Assembly (NCBI GenBank): GCA_025455065.1
Contig: JALONG010000030.1
Span: 1-57,119, forward strand
Reading direction: 5' to 3'
Source of the DNA: Candidatus Kapaibacterium sp.
GTDB taxonomy: Bacteria > Bacteroidota > Ignavibacteria > Kapaibacteriales > UBA4661
DNA: 57,119 nucleotides
The notes under the pieces were generated by a model. It saw nothing but the letters and a program-made list of their open reading frames with translations. It was not told where the DNA came from and made no database searches. The position numbers and the translations under genes were made by a program. Positions 30,163 to 38,289 of this stretch are shown here, in pieces (positions within the stretch are counted from its first letter, which is position 1; the number at the start of each line of letters is the position of its first letter).

Positions 30163-30789
30163 ATGAACGAACAACTTCGCCAACAACTTGCTGCCGAGTG
30201 GATGTGGAAATCCGTCGAAAGCGGCATGGAACAACTCTTGAACGAAAAAGCTGCTCTGGAACGCGCCTTAGCTGAGGCGTTACAGAATCCTGCACAGAAT
30301 CCGGTGCAGAATACTTCGGTGCAGAATATTCAAGCCCCCCCCCCGCAAATATCGCGCCAAACGCCGCTCCAAAGCGGCACTATGCCAGGCGTGGATGAAG
30401 CAACACCCACACAGAATGCTGTTCCGGCATCCGATGTCGTCTTCAAAACGGCGAAAGGGCTTCAGAACTTTCCCATAGCCGCAATGTGCTATTTCGAGGC
30501 GAAAGGAAAATGTTCGCTGCTCTTTGCCGAAGGCGAGGAAAAACCACGTGTTGTTTTTCATGCCTTGGCAGAAGTAGAGCAACGTTTGGCGGAGAGCCAT
30601 TTTGTGCGGTGTAGCCGTTTTCATCTGGTGAGTTTGGCTTACTGCAAAGGCTGGCGGCACAGCCTCAAAGAGGCGATTGCATTTATCACCTTTGGCGGAA
30701 AAGAACATGAAATCACGGTTACGCGCACCAACAAAGTGGCGTTTATTCGGCGGTGGGAGGAGTACATTCGCACAAAAGGTGCAACATGA
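30163..30789 (+). CDS. LytTR-domain transcriptional regulator with C10 tract
   Basis: The protein has 208 residues from ATG at 30163. The N-terminal ~40 residues are predicted helical (ESGMEQLLNEKAALERALAEAL). A Gln/Pro-rich linker follows with a repeated (A/V)QN motif. The C-terminal ~115 residues fit the LytTR DNA-binding domain: YFEAKGKCSLLF, LAEVEQRLAESHFVRCSRFH and ITVTRTNKVAFIRRW. LytTR proteins bind 9-bp direct repeats and usually carry a receiver domain, which is missing here. A run of ten C residues (30335-30344) encodes the Pro part of the linker. Gain or loss of one C would terminate translation at 30396-30398 or 30476-30478, before the DNA-binding domain. Confidence 0.75.
   Translation: MNEQLRQQLAAEWMWKSVESGMEQLLNEKAALERALAEALQNPAQNPVQNTSVQNIQAPPPQISRQTPLQSGTMPGVDEATPTQNAVPASDVVFKTAKGLQNFPIAAMCYFEAKGKCSLLFAEGEEKPRVVFHALAEVEQRLAESHFVRCSRFHLVSLAYCKGWRHSLKEAIAFITFGGKEHEITVTRTNKVAFIRRWEEYIRTKGAT
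30335..30344 (+). repeat. C10 homopolymer within the LytTR regulator gene
   Basis: Ten consecutive C bases lie in the linker-coding region. In-frame reading is Q-A-P-P-P-Q. The tract length is in the range known to slip in phase-variable bacterial genes. Confidence 0.85.
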
Positions 30790-30800
30790 GCAAAAAAGCG

Positions 30801-30880
30801 GTGGGCGGTTCATACCAGAATATGGGCGGCTCATGCCAAATGGTGGGCAGTTCATGCCGTTTGGTGGGCGGCCCGTGCCG
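30801..30880. repeat. Four-copy ~21-bp minisatellite
   Basis: Diverged copies of GTGGGCGGTTCATGCC with spacers occur four times directly after the LytTR stop codon. No convincing gene is seen in 30790-31104; the short overlapping frames are low-complexity translations of this repeat. The rest of the interval carries only the leader of the next gene with its AGGAG site. Confidence 0.7.
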
Positions 30881-31104
30881 TTGCTCTTGTGTGCTGAAGA
30901 GAAATGCCGTAATTTTGTCCCCGTGAACATGAACAAATAACAAACCCCGCCGCGAAGCCCGTTTGTGAACTTTCAGCAGGGTTGCTTTGGAACACGTTCT
31001 TTGGTCGAGAGCCGATGTTCAGAAGCAATATACGCAAAAGTTTGTGCAAAGGTGCAAAGCGGCACGTGTTCACGCTTTTTTGAATCCTTTTTTTAGGAGT
31101 TGAT

Positions 31105-32004
31105 ATGAATCGTTTTTCATTTGTGGAGGCTGTACAAGCATCAAGGAGGCTTGAATTCACGAGGGCTTTGTGTAGCGATTTTATGAACCATCTGTCAAGG
31201 AAAGTTTTTGCCAACGCCAAACTTTTTTGTGGCATACTCCTCATTGTTATTTCTTGCTTGCTCATCAGTTGTAGTACGGTACAGGAGATATCAAGCAGTG
31301 CTTCCCCCGTCGATAGCTTTGCAAAGATTGCTTCGGACTTACCAAAGGACGCTATTACACAAAGAGCGATGACTCAGATAGTTTATGACACCGAACTGAA
31401 GCAAGACATGGTTGAGTTTCAAAATGAATTTAGTGCAAGTGTTCGCAGTGCAAACCCTGCTGGTCTAAATACAATAGAATTACGTGAAGCATATAGGAAC
31501 AATGATATTGAAAAAGCGACAAAACTCTTAGGAATTTCAGCTAAAGATTTGAATAATTTAGAGTTAAAGTATAAACTCTTAACTAAAAAAATGCAAGAAA
31601 GGTATCCGGAAATTTCCGAATACGCAAAAAAGCAAATGGGATCAAATACAGCAAATCAACAATCAGAATGTGCTTCCTGCAACCCAGATGCTGCAATGGG
31701 TAATATAGAAAAAATAAATAGCGCGATACTTGGGTCATATATGCTGAAAACAAAAAAATTCAAGGGATTTCCTGATATTGCTTATCCAGAAAACATCAAC
31801 AACTTGTATAATCTTGCGGCTCCAGGCCCGGGAGAAGTATGTGATGCTGAACGAGTAATTCCGCTATCATTACTTTGTTGGATGAGAACGGCTGCTTGCT
31901 TGATTGGTGCGAATTTCACGCCACCACCATTTAATATAATTCTTATGTACGTGTGTTTTATAGAATGGAATATTTGTCAAATCAATGCTCTGAACTGCAA
32001 ATGA
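31105..32004 (+). CDS. Lipoprotein with C-terminal six-cysteine segment
   Basis: The protein has 299 residues. The start at 31105 has AGGAG 7 bp upstream; ATG 31183 would also work but lacks a ribosome site. A hydrophobic stretch ends in the lipobox LISC (Cys56), so the mature protein is probably lipid-anchored. The middle (about 70-240) is helical and Lys/Glu-rich with CxxC at 189-192. The last ~55 residues are hydrophobic with Cys246, 258, 265, 284, 291 and 298, then a final Lys. A long N-terminal part ending in a cysteine-rich hydrophobic tail recalls the halocin C8 precursor, where immunity and bacteriocin share one chain. The segment is AT-rich, lies next to an exporter and overlaps the next gene by ATGA. 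The function is not recognised; the bacteriocin reading is inference. Confidence 0.7.
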   Translation: MNRFSFVEAVQASRRLEFTRALCSDFMNHLSRKVFANAKLFCGILLIVISCLLISCSTVQEISSSASPVDSFAKIASDLPKDAITQRAMTQIVYDTELKQDMVEFQNEFSASVRSANPAGLNTIELREAYRNNDIEKATKLLGISAKDLNNLELKYKLLTKKMQERYPEISEYAKKQMGSNTANQQSECASCNPDAAMGNIEKINSAILGSYMLKTKKFKGFPDIAYPENINNLYNLAAPGPGEVCDAERVIPLSLLCWMRTAACLIGANFTPPPFNIILMYVCFIEWNICQINALNCK

Positions 32005-32750
32005 GAACGTTATTCCTATCATTAGATAGACTTTACCTTCGTCTGCGTTTTTCCTACTGTTTGTGCTTGATAACTTTCGCGTTTTCCGCCATTGTCCATG
32101 CTCAGACCATAACCAACGAACAAAAGGCTATGACCTCCTTTGAGAAAACTCAAAATGATATACGGCACACTCTTTTGCGGATCATCGGGGGGCGCGGCGC
32201 TGCAATGATTGTTGGTGGTACAGCACTGTACTATTTGCCCGATGGGTTGCAAATACAATCTCCACCAACGAATCTTGGAGTATTCCAGGATGTTAGTTGG
32301 GGCATAAAGATTTGGCTCAATCGCGTTGTTGTAGCATCTGATAATGGTTCTCAGTATTTTAGACTTGGAGAAACAGATGTTAATAAAATTTATCAAGGCA
32401 ACTATCTTTCAACAATTGTGGGATATTCTGCTTTTGATGAAAAATGGCTCAGAATTACACCTTTTGCGGAAGGAGGAATACGTTCAATCTCAAGTCAAGG
32501 TGGTATGATATACAATTCGCTTTCTGTTGGTGGAGGCATTGAAGTTTCACAAGCAATTCCGCTTGGCTATTATGCTACACCCAAGGTAGATGATATTGTC
32601 ACAACATGGCTTTTAACCTTGAGTTTGCGGTCCAGCTACTTAGCCGATTACTTTGTAAGAACTCAAACGTGGGATGGTGGTTTTATAAATGTTCGCTTCA
32701 ATATTGGCATTGGTTTACAATCGGATATGATCCAGATGGAATCGCCGTAG
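32001..32750 (+). CDS. Exported protein, probable beta-barrel or surface protein
   Basis: The protein has 249 residues from ATG at 32001, which overlaps the TGA of the preceding gene (ATGA), indicating translational coupling. The N-terminal hydrophobic stretch FSYCLCLITFAFSAIVHA is a signal peptide with cleavage near AHAQ. The rest alternates aromatic and small residues (WLRITPFAEGG, SVGGGIEV, FNIGIGL), as in small outer-membrane barrels. No family is recognised. The gene is AT-rich like its partner and ends before a strong terminator, so the pair forms a self-contained cassette. A role in protection from or display of the upstream cysteine-rich protein is only a guess. Confidence 0.65.
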   Translation: MRTLFLSLDRLYLRLRFSYCLCLITFAFSAIVHAQTITNEQKAMTSFEKTQNDIRHTLLRIIGGRGAAMIVGGTALYYLPDGLQIQSPPTNLGVFQDVSWGIKIWLNRVVVASDNGSQYFRLGETDVNKIYQGNYLSTIVGYSAFDEKWLRITPFAEGGIRSISSQGGMIYNSLSVGGGIEVSQAIPLGYYATPKVDDIVTTWLLTLSLRSSYLADYFVRTQTWDGGFINVRFNIGIGLQSDMIQMESP

Positions 32751-32869
32751 ATATTTCGCCATCACACATTTCATATCAGTTTCAACAGGTTTTGTAGAGT
32801 ATTCTATGGGTGGGTTTGTTTGTTCATTGCCGAGAAACTAATGAGGTATACTCAATTTTCATATAATAA

Positions 32870-32901
32870 AACCCGCTTGAAACCATAACTTCAAGCGGGT
32901 T
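32870..32901 (+). terminator. Hairpin terminator of the AT-rich cassette
   Basis: A perfect 12-bp stem, AACCCGCTTGAA (32870-32881) with TTCAAGCGGGTT (32890-32901), has an 8-nt loop. It is followed by CTTCATATT, a short T-poor tail. Confidence 0.7.
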
Positions 32902-33008
32902 CTTCATATTCACCGCATCGTTCAGTCAGTTCTTAAATCTCCGCCACAGCGCACTAAATCAAACAACGATCAACGGTCTGTATGCCGGTAGAATTGAAGT
33001 AGTTCGTT

Positions 33009-34553
33009 ATGGTATGCAGAAAGTCTGCCACGCTGATTTTGGGGTATTACAAACACCTTTTGCGGCTGCCGCAATCCTTCTTCGACACGCGCCGCGTCGG
33101 AGAAATCATCTCCCGCATTAACGATGCCGTCAAAATCCGCGAAGCCGTCAGTTCCGCTTCGCTGACGATAATTGTGGATGCGCTGGTGTTGCTATTCTCC
33201 TTCGCGCTGATGTTTGTCTATTCGTGGAAACTGGCATTGGTGGCGCTTGCAACGGTGCCGCTATTTTTGCTTCTCTTTTTTGCGCTCAAAGGCACAATCG
33301 GGCGCACACAGCGCGGCATGATGGAGAAAAATGCGGAATTGGAATCGCACCTCGTCGCCTCTGTAAGCGGCATTGCAACGATTAAATCCCAACAAGCCGA
33401 AGCCACAAGCAATCGCAAAACCGAACAGCAATTCGTGGAACTTCTCGGTTTGGTGCGCCGAGCAAGTTATTTGGGTTTGACGAACAGCACCGTGAGCGAG
33501 TTTATAGCAGGAGCGGCACTCTTGGCGCTGCTCTGGATTGGCGGCTGGTCGGTGGTGAATAATCACCTCAGCGTGGGTGAACTGATGTCGCTTTACACGC
33601 TCATCGGCTATGTTACCGGACCCGCATCACGCCTTGTGGGGATTCATCAAACCATTCAAGACGCACTCATTGCGGCAGACCGTTTGTTTGAAATTTTGAC
33701 ACTCGAAACCGAAGACGAGGAACACGGCAAAAACGGCGTTAATGCTGATGTGGAGGCGGCAGCAATAGAAAAAATTTCTATCGAAAACCTTTCCTTCCGC
33801 TACGGCACACGCGCCAAAGTGCTGGACGGACTGCATTTCACGATTGAACGCGGCACGATGACAGCGATTGTGGGCGAAAGCGGTTCCGGCAAAAGCACGA
33901 TTGCAAAACTCCTGCAAGGAATGTACGAACCAAGCGAAGGCACGATTGCGCTGCATACCGCAAACAACGTTTTGACGACGAACAATCTACGCTTGGAAGC
34001 GCTGCGGCGTTTGATTGGTGCTGTTCCTCAGAACGTCGAACTTTTTCATGGTACGGTGCTGGACAATATCACCCTTGGCGACGCAACTCCTGATTACACG
34101 AGGGCTATGCAACTGTGTCATTTCATCGGCGCACACGAATTTATCCAAAAACTGCCCTACCAATGGAACACCATGCTCGGCGAATTCGGCGCAGACCTCT
34201 CCGGCGGGCAGCGCCAGCGCCTCGCCATTGCCCGTGCGCTTTACCGCCAGCCGCAAGTGTTGGTGCTGGATGAAGCCACCAGCGCACTCGACAGCGAATC
34301 GGAGTTTGCCGTGCAGCAAGCACTCACGGCACTTCGCTCGCAAGGACTGACGACGCTTGTGATAGCGCACCGCCTCAGTACGGTTGTGGCGGCAGACCAA
34401 ATTTTGGTGATGGAAGAAGGGAAAATTTTGGAGCGCGGTTCGCACGAAGAACTGCTCCGGCAGGAAGGCAAATACTACACGCTCTGGATGCGGCAGGTGG
34501 CAGGCAATACACTACGACAACAAATACATCATAATTCAGAGGTAATTGCGTGA
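33009..34553 (+). CDS. ABC exporter (permease-ATPase), N-terminally truncated
   Basis: The protein has 514 residues. The opening ILGYYKHLLRLPQSFFDTRRVGEIISR corresponds to the interior of peptidase-containing peptide exporters, where about 200-250 residues (C39 peptidase and first helices) normally precede it. An in-frame TAG sits at 33000-33002, two codons before the ATG, and no upstream frame supplies the missing part. The remaining permease helices (about 50-240) and the nucleotide-binding domain are intact: GESGSGKST, LSGGQRQR, DEATSALD, AHR. GTG of the adaptor gene overlaps its stop. Full-length relatives cleave double-glycine leaders and export peptides with an HlyD partner. This copy is either a remnant or works with a partner chain. 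The break coincides with the end of the AT-rich cassette. Confidence 0.85.
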   Translation: MVCRKSATLILGYYKHLLRLPQSFFDTRRVGEIISRINDAVKIREAVSSASLTIIVDALVLLFSFALMFVYSWKLALVALATVPLFLLLFFALKGTIGRTQRGMMEKNAELESHLVASVSGIATIKSQQAEATSNRKTEQQFVELLGLVRRASYLGLTNSTVSEFIAGAALLALLWIGGWSVVNNHLSVGELMSLYTLIGYVTGPASRLVGIHQTIQDALIAADRLFEILTLETEDEEHGKNGVNADVEAAAIEKISIENLSFRYGTRAKVLDGLHFTIERGTMTAIVGESGSGKSTIAKLLQGMYEPSEGTIALHTANNVLTTNNLRLEALRRLIGAVPQNVELFHGTVLDNITLGDATPDYTRAMQLCHFIGAHEFIQKLPYQWNTMLGEFGADLSGGQRQRLAIARALYRQPQVLVLDEATSALDSESEFAVQQALTALRSQGLTTLVIAHRLSTVVAADQILVMEEGKILERGSHEELLRQEGKYYTLWMRQVAGNTLRQQIHHNSEVIA

Positions 34554-35704
34554 ACAGTTCTCATCTCATCATCGAAGCCGCCGAAGTAAACGACACGCTC
34601 GTTGTCGCGCTTGGAAAACCTTCAAGGGCGCTTCGCAGCACGTATTACACGATAGTAGCGGTATTACTCGCGGCGCTTGTCTGGGCTTATTTCAGTGTGG
34701 TGGACATTAGTGTCCACGCGCAAGGTGTGGTACGCCCTACCAGCGGTGTTCATCCGGTGCAAAGTACGATTACGGCGGTGATTCGTGAACTACGGGTGCA
34801 GGAAAATTCTCGCGTAGAAAAAGGCGATACGCTGGCAATCCTTGATGTTCCCGCTTCGGAAGAAAGGATGCACCTGCACAAGGAGCGCACAAGCCGCTTA
34901 CAACAAGAACTTGCGGACATTCGTGCGCTGGCGGAACTTTCGGCAGCACACCGATTCACTTTTCCCGTGTATGCCCGTGAACGCGATGTTGCCTTATCGG
35001 AAAAGGCATTGCGGGAAAAAGAACTTGCCGCCGCCGAAGCAAGGTTGAAGCGCACAAGCGACCTTTTTGCCAAAACCTTTGCCAGCCGCGAGGAGTACGA
35101 AAACGCACGGTTACAAGCCGAGCAAAAAGCACAAGCATTGGAACAGTGGCGACAATCGCACCGCCGAAGCGCTCTCGACCGCGAGAAACAAGTTGTTACC
35201 AGCCTTCTCGAACAGGAAAGCGCACTCAAAGAACTTACCTTGTCTCACCGAAATACCGTTTTATGCGCTCCCCAAAGCGGCATTGTTACGAATCTTTCCG
35301 TACGGGCTGCAAATGTGGTTCTTACGCCGTCGCAGAATCTCTGCACGATTGCTCCTGAAGAAGAGCAGTGCGTTGAGTTTACGATTCCGGCGCGTGATGT
35401 GGGATTTGTACGGGAGGGTTTGAAAGTACGGTATCAAATCGAAGCGCTGCCGTTTCAGGAATGGGGAACAGCGCAAGGCAACGTCCAACTTGTGGGAAAA
35501 GACCTTTTGCTTTCGGGAGACACCAAACAGCAAGCAGGCTTTAAGGTTGTCGGGACAATCGGCAATCGCTCGTTGGAGTCCAAACGGCAAGGACAACAGG
35601 CAGCAATCACGCTCGGAATGACCTGCCGCGCAAGCATTGTTGTTGCGCAAAAGCGCATGATTACCATGCTTTGGGATAAAGGCGTGAAGTACCTTGCGCT
35701 ATAA
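34550..35704 (+). CDS. HlyD-family membrane fusion protein
   Basis: The protein has 384 residues from GTG at 34550, overlapping the exporter stop (GTGA). It has one N-terminal transmembrane helix (STYYTIVAVLLAALVWAYF), a biotinyl-lipoyl half (VRPTSGVHPVQS... VEKGDTLAILD), a long coiled coil (about 100-225, rich in Glu/Lys/Ala) and the returning lipoyl and barrel segments (APQSGIVTNL). Such adaptors bridge an ABC exporter to an outer-membrane channel in type I secretion. Together with the upstream exporter it forms a peptide-export operon. No TolC-like gene or double-glycine substrate is visible nearby. Confidence 0.88.
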   Translation: MNSSHLIIEAAEVNDTLVVALGKPSRALRSTYYTIVAVLLAALVWAYFSVVDISVHAQGVVRPTSGVHPVQSTITAVIRELRVQENSRVEKGDTLAILDVPASEERMHLHKERTSRLQQELADIRALAELSAAHRFTFPVYARERDVALSEKALREKELAAAEARLKRTSDLFAKTFASREEYENARLQAEQKAQALEQWRQSHRRSALDREKQVVTSLLEQESALKELTLSHRNTVLCAPQSGIVTNLSVRAANVVLTPSQNLCTIAPEEEQCVEFTIPARDVGFVREGLKVRYQIEALPFQEWGTAQGNVQLVGKDLLLSGDTKQQAGFKVVGTIGNRSLESKRQGQQAAITLGMTCRASIVVAQKRMITMLWDKGVKYLAL

Positions 35705-35749
35705 ATGTGTCACTGTGGTTTCACGTCAATTTTTCAACAAAACTTGGCA

Positions 35750-36886
35750 CTACACCGTAATTCTGCGCTTTCGCGCCAAAACCTCCCGAACGCCCGTAAC
35801 CACACCATTTTCCACCCAATATGCTTCGTCGTACAAATTCACCGTCGGACAGACGTGGTACGGCACGGCATACAGCACATCACCCACACAAACCTGATTC
35901 CATGCGGCTTCATCGGCAAGACGAATCACACTGTGTTCTTCGCTTTGGCTCAGTAATTCATAATTCGCAAGGTTCAAAAAGCGGACTCGCTTGTGCATCG
36001 GGTTTTCTGCTGCAACGGCTTTGTGTCCCATATCCACCGAAATCAAGCCTTGATGCGGCTTTGATATGATTCTTGTCAAAACCAATGCTGCGTATTCGTA
36101 CTCCTGTTCGGGTAAAATGCTTTCGTATCCCCAATCCCACAATACACACGTTCCCGGGCTGCAAAAGCGCTCCACGTGTGCGCTGTGCGTCGAAAAAGCC
36201 GGAGTGCCGCCTGCAATTACCATTGGCGGGGTGCCATTCCATGCAGCAATTTCGTACGTTAATGCTTCAACACTGGCAAATCCTGATTCTATCACGCTTT
36301 GGCGTTCCACAAATTGGTCGTGACGAATATGTCCATCGTAGGCATGAAGTCCGTGCAACCGGATATGCGGCATTTCGGCAATAGTGCGGTAAAGGGTGAA
36401 TATCTCGCCGATATTGCTGCTTTCCAGCATAGCACCGGAGCGGTTCATTCCGTTGTTTATGTCCAAAAACACCTCGCTAACGGCGCTATTCGCGGTGAAA
36501 AATTCGCTATGCTGCTGTGCCGTTAGGAGATTGTCCAGCAACGATGCAAAAAATACATCGGGATATTTCTGTTTCAACGCAAGTAGTCGTGCGGTTTTTG
36601 GGGGAACGAGTTGATGCGCGATAACCACGTATGTTGCACCTGTCATTGCCAACATTTCCGCTTCGGCAATCGTCGCACACTTAAAACGCTTGATTCCCGC
36701 ATCCAGCATCATTGCGACGATTGCAGGCATTTTGTTCGTTTTGATATGCGGTATAAGCTGCTCCCGTCCGCCCGTGCGCTCAATCATGCGGCGGATGTTG
36801 CGCTCCGCACGGTCTTTGTAGATGAGAAGTGAGGGAGAATCAAGGTTGTGGGCGTTTTGGACGGTGTAACACGCTGGCGTGTTCAT
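35750..36886 (-). CDS. D-threonine aldolase / D-serine dehydratase-like PLP enzyme
   Basis: This 378-residue protein has the alanine-racemase N-terminal barrel with the PLP lysine in PHIKTNK (Lys49) and a C-terminal domain with the metal-binding HxC motif (His344, Cys346 in YHVCPTVN). This fold type III group cleaves D-threo-beta-hydroxy amino acids to glycine and aldehyde or dehydrates D-serine. The metal motif argues for a divalent-cation-dependent lyase rather than a racemase. It is convergent with the HlyD gene (45 bp apart) and alone on its transcript. The substrate cannot be fixed from sequence. Confidence 0.88.
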   Translation of the reverse strand: MNTPACYTVQNAHNLDSPSLLIYKDRAERNIRRMIERTGGREQLIPHIKTNKMPAIVAMMLDAGIKRFKCATIAEAEMLAMTGATYVVIAHQLVPPKTARLLALKQKYPDVFFASLLDNLLTAQQHSEFFTANSAVSEVFLDINNGMNRSGAMLESSNIGEIFTLYRTIAEMPHIRLHGLHAYDGHIRHDQFVERQSVIESGFASVEALTYEIAAWNGTPPMVIAGGTPAFSTHSAHVERFCSPGTCVLWDWGYESILPEQEYEYAALVLTRIISKPHQGLISVDMGHKAVAAENPMHKRVRFLNLANYELLSQSEEHSVIRLADEAAWNQVCVGDVLYAVPYHVCPTVNLYDEAYWVENGVVTGVREVLARKRRITV

Positions 36887-36976
36887 GAAATCAAAATTTT
36901 TGGTGAAATCATATCATTATTTCAAGCAATCTACAACCAATCTTCCATTTCTACAAACGTGCCGCGTGAAAAAGAA

Positions 36977-37008
36977 AAAGGCGCAAAGAAGATATTCCAT
37001 GCGCCTTT
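36977..37008 (-). terminator. Terminator of the M48 lipoprotease gene
   Basis: On the minus strand AAAGGCGCA (37008-37000) pairs with TGCGCCTTT (36985-36977) and continues into TTCTTTTTC. Confidence 0.75.
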
Positions 37009-37029
37009 GAGGTTATTCATTCAACGACA

Positions 37030-37899
37030 TTAGGGAAGCATTTGCTTAATACGCTGGTAGGGAATTGCACGTAAATTCGCCTCTGTAGGCGGTGGCAGTT
37101 TTGCTTCATCAATACGCTTGTTTGTAGCATCTATGCGGTCTTGCGGGAGCGGGTGCGTGGAAAGCAAACGCTCGACGCTTGTTGTAATATTCGCCACAGC
37201 CGATTGTGAGCCGCTTGGCGCTTTGCCGCTTGCTGCAACGATTTTTTCAAAGAAAAATTTAATCGAACCCGGATACCAAGGCGTGGATTGGAGATACTTA
37301 AACGAGTAATTATCGGCATCCTCTTCGTCCAAACGGCTATTTTTCAAGAGTGCCAAACCGCTAAACAAATTCGCTCCAATCGTCGCAATCTGGCTTGGAT
37401 TCTGCCCCAAAGCTATTTGCAACACCATCTGCAAACCATATGCTTTGGTCATGCGTGATGTGCCGTGCCGACGCTCTGCGTGCGCGATTTCATGCCCCAT
37501 TACGCCGGCAAGCGTTGCCTCGTTATCCAAAGCTTTCATCAACCCCGTATAAACGTAAATATACCCGCCCGGCGTACAAAAAGCGTTAATTGTTTTGTCG
37601 TCCTGAATAACTTCTACAACGTAGGGAAATGTGCCACGATACTGTACAAACTCCGACCGCACAATGGTATTAGTCATTTCTTGCAGGTATTGTTTGACGG
37701 CAGGATTTCCTCTGTAAATAGGGTATTCAGCAGGATTGCCGCGAATTTGGTCATCCATTTGTTTACCGAGTTGAGCGTCGGTGTCCGTACCAAAAAGATT
37801 CACGCCGCCGCCGGAACAGCTCGAAACACCAGTGTTTACGCCAAAGGTAAGCGTAAGAATAAGAACGACACGAAGCAAAAATGCGCGATAACGTTGCAT
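37030..37899 (-). CDS. M48 family metalloprotease, lipoprotein
   Basis: The protein has 289 residues from ATG at 37899, preferred over an in-frame start at 37947 because the signal sequence begins there. The lipobox VSSC (Cys28) makes it a lipoprotein. The zinc motif HEIAH is at 136-140 and the downstream Glu ligand lies in EEDADNY. The layout resembles periplasmic quality-control proteases of the BepA/LoiP type, which degrade or rescue misfolded outer-membrane proteins. A second M48 protease lies at 52927-53724. It stands alone with its own terminator. Confidence 0.9.
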   Translation of the reverse strand: MQRYRAFLLRVVLILTLTFGVNTGVSSCSGGGVNLFGTDTDAQLGKQMDDQIRGNPAEYPIYRGNPAVKQYLQEMTNTIVRSEFVQYRGTFPYVVEVIQDDKTINAFCTPGGYIYVYTGLMKALDNEATLAGVMGHEIAHAERRHGTSRMTKAYGLQMVLQIALGQNPSQIATIGANLFSGLALLKNSRLDEEDADNYSFKYLQSTPWYPGSIKFFFEKIVAASGKAPSGSQSAVANITTSVERLLSTHPLPQDRIDATNKRIDEAKLPPPTEANLRAIPYQRIKQMLP

Positions 37900-37992
37900 A
37901 AACAGTAGAGAAAAATGAGTAAAAAAAATGAAAATTTGATGACGCAAGCATGGAATTTGGTTTGAACATTGTCGGTTTCAGTTCCACAGAAA

Positions 37993-38108
37993 TTTCTCCA
38001 CGAATTACACAAATTGACACGAATCGTATCGCTGCATCTTCCTTTGTGTAAGCGAAAAAACCTTGTTGTTATCACGCTTCGTGAGCATTCGTGAAATTCG
38101 TGGAGAAA
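37993..38108. repeat. 116-bp palindromic repeat between M48 and MFS genes
   Basis: TTTCTCCACGAATTACAC (37993-38010) is matched in inverted orientation by 38091-38108 with one mismatch, and the similarity continues inward over about 16 more bases (ACACGAATCG versus TCACGAAGCG). It is a non-coding hairpin or MITE-like element in the roughly 390-bp divergent gap 37900-38289. No target duplication was recognised. Confidence 0.65.
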
Positions 38109-38289
38109 CCTTTTTCGGCGAAATTTACAAAAACAGCACCGAAGCAACGCGATTTTTTTTGTAGAGAGGCGCGAAAGTGTGTATTTTCTCACCGTGTAGC
38201 GCTCACGTTGAGGCATATTCCTCTGTGCAGTGTGTTCAGTAACCGTTTTTTCTTTTTCTCCCCGTTCATTCATCCTGAAAGGCGCATCT

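Noticed and set aside
30677-30940. Plus-strand 87-codon frame and opposite-strand frames over the minisatellite
   Set aside because: Translations are low-complexity products of the 21-bp repeat and overlap the end of the LytTR gene.
30790-33008. Double-glycine leader peptide gene as the substrate of the exporter at 33009
   Set aside because: I found no short frame with a GG/GA leader next to the exporter; the cysteine-rich candidates carry a lipobox or no clear leader.
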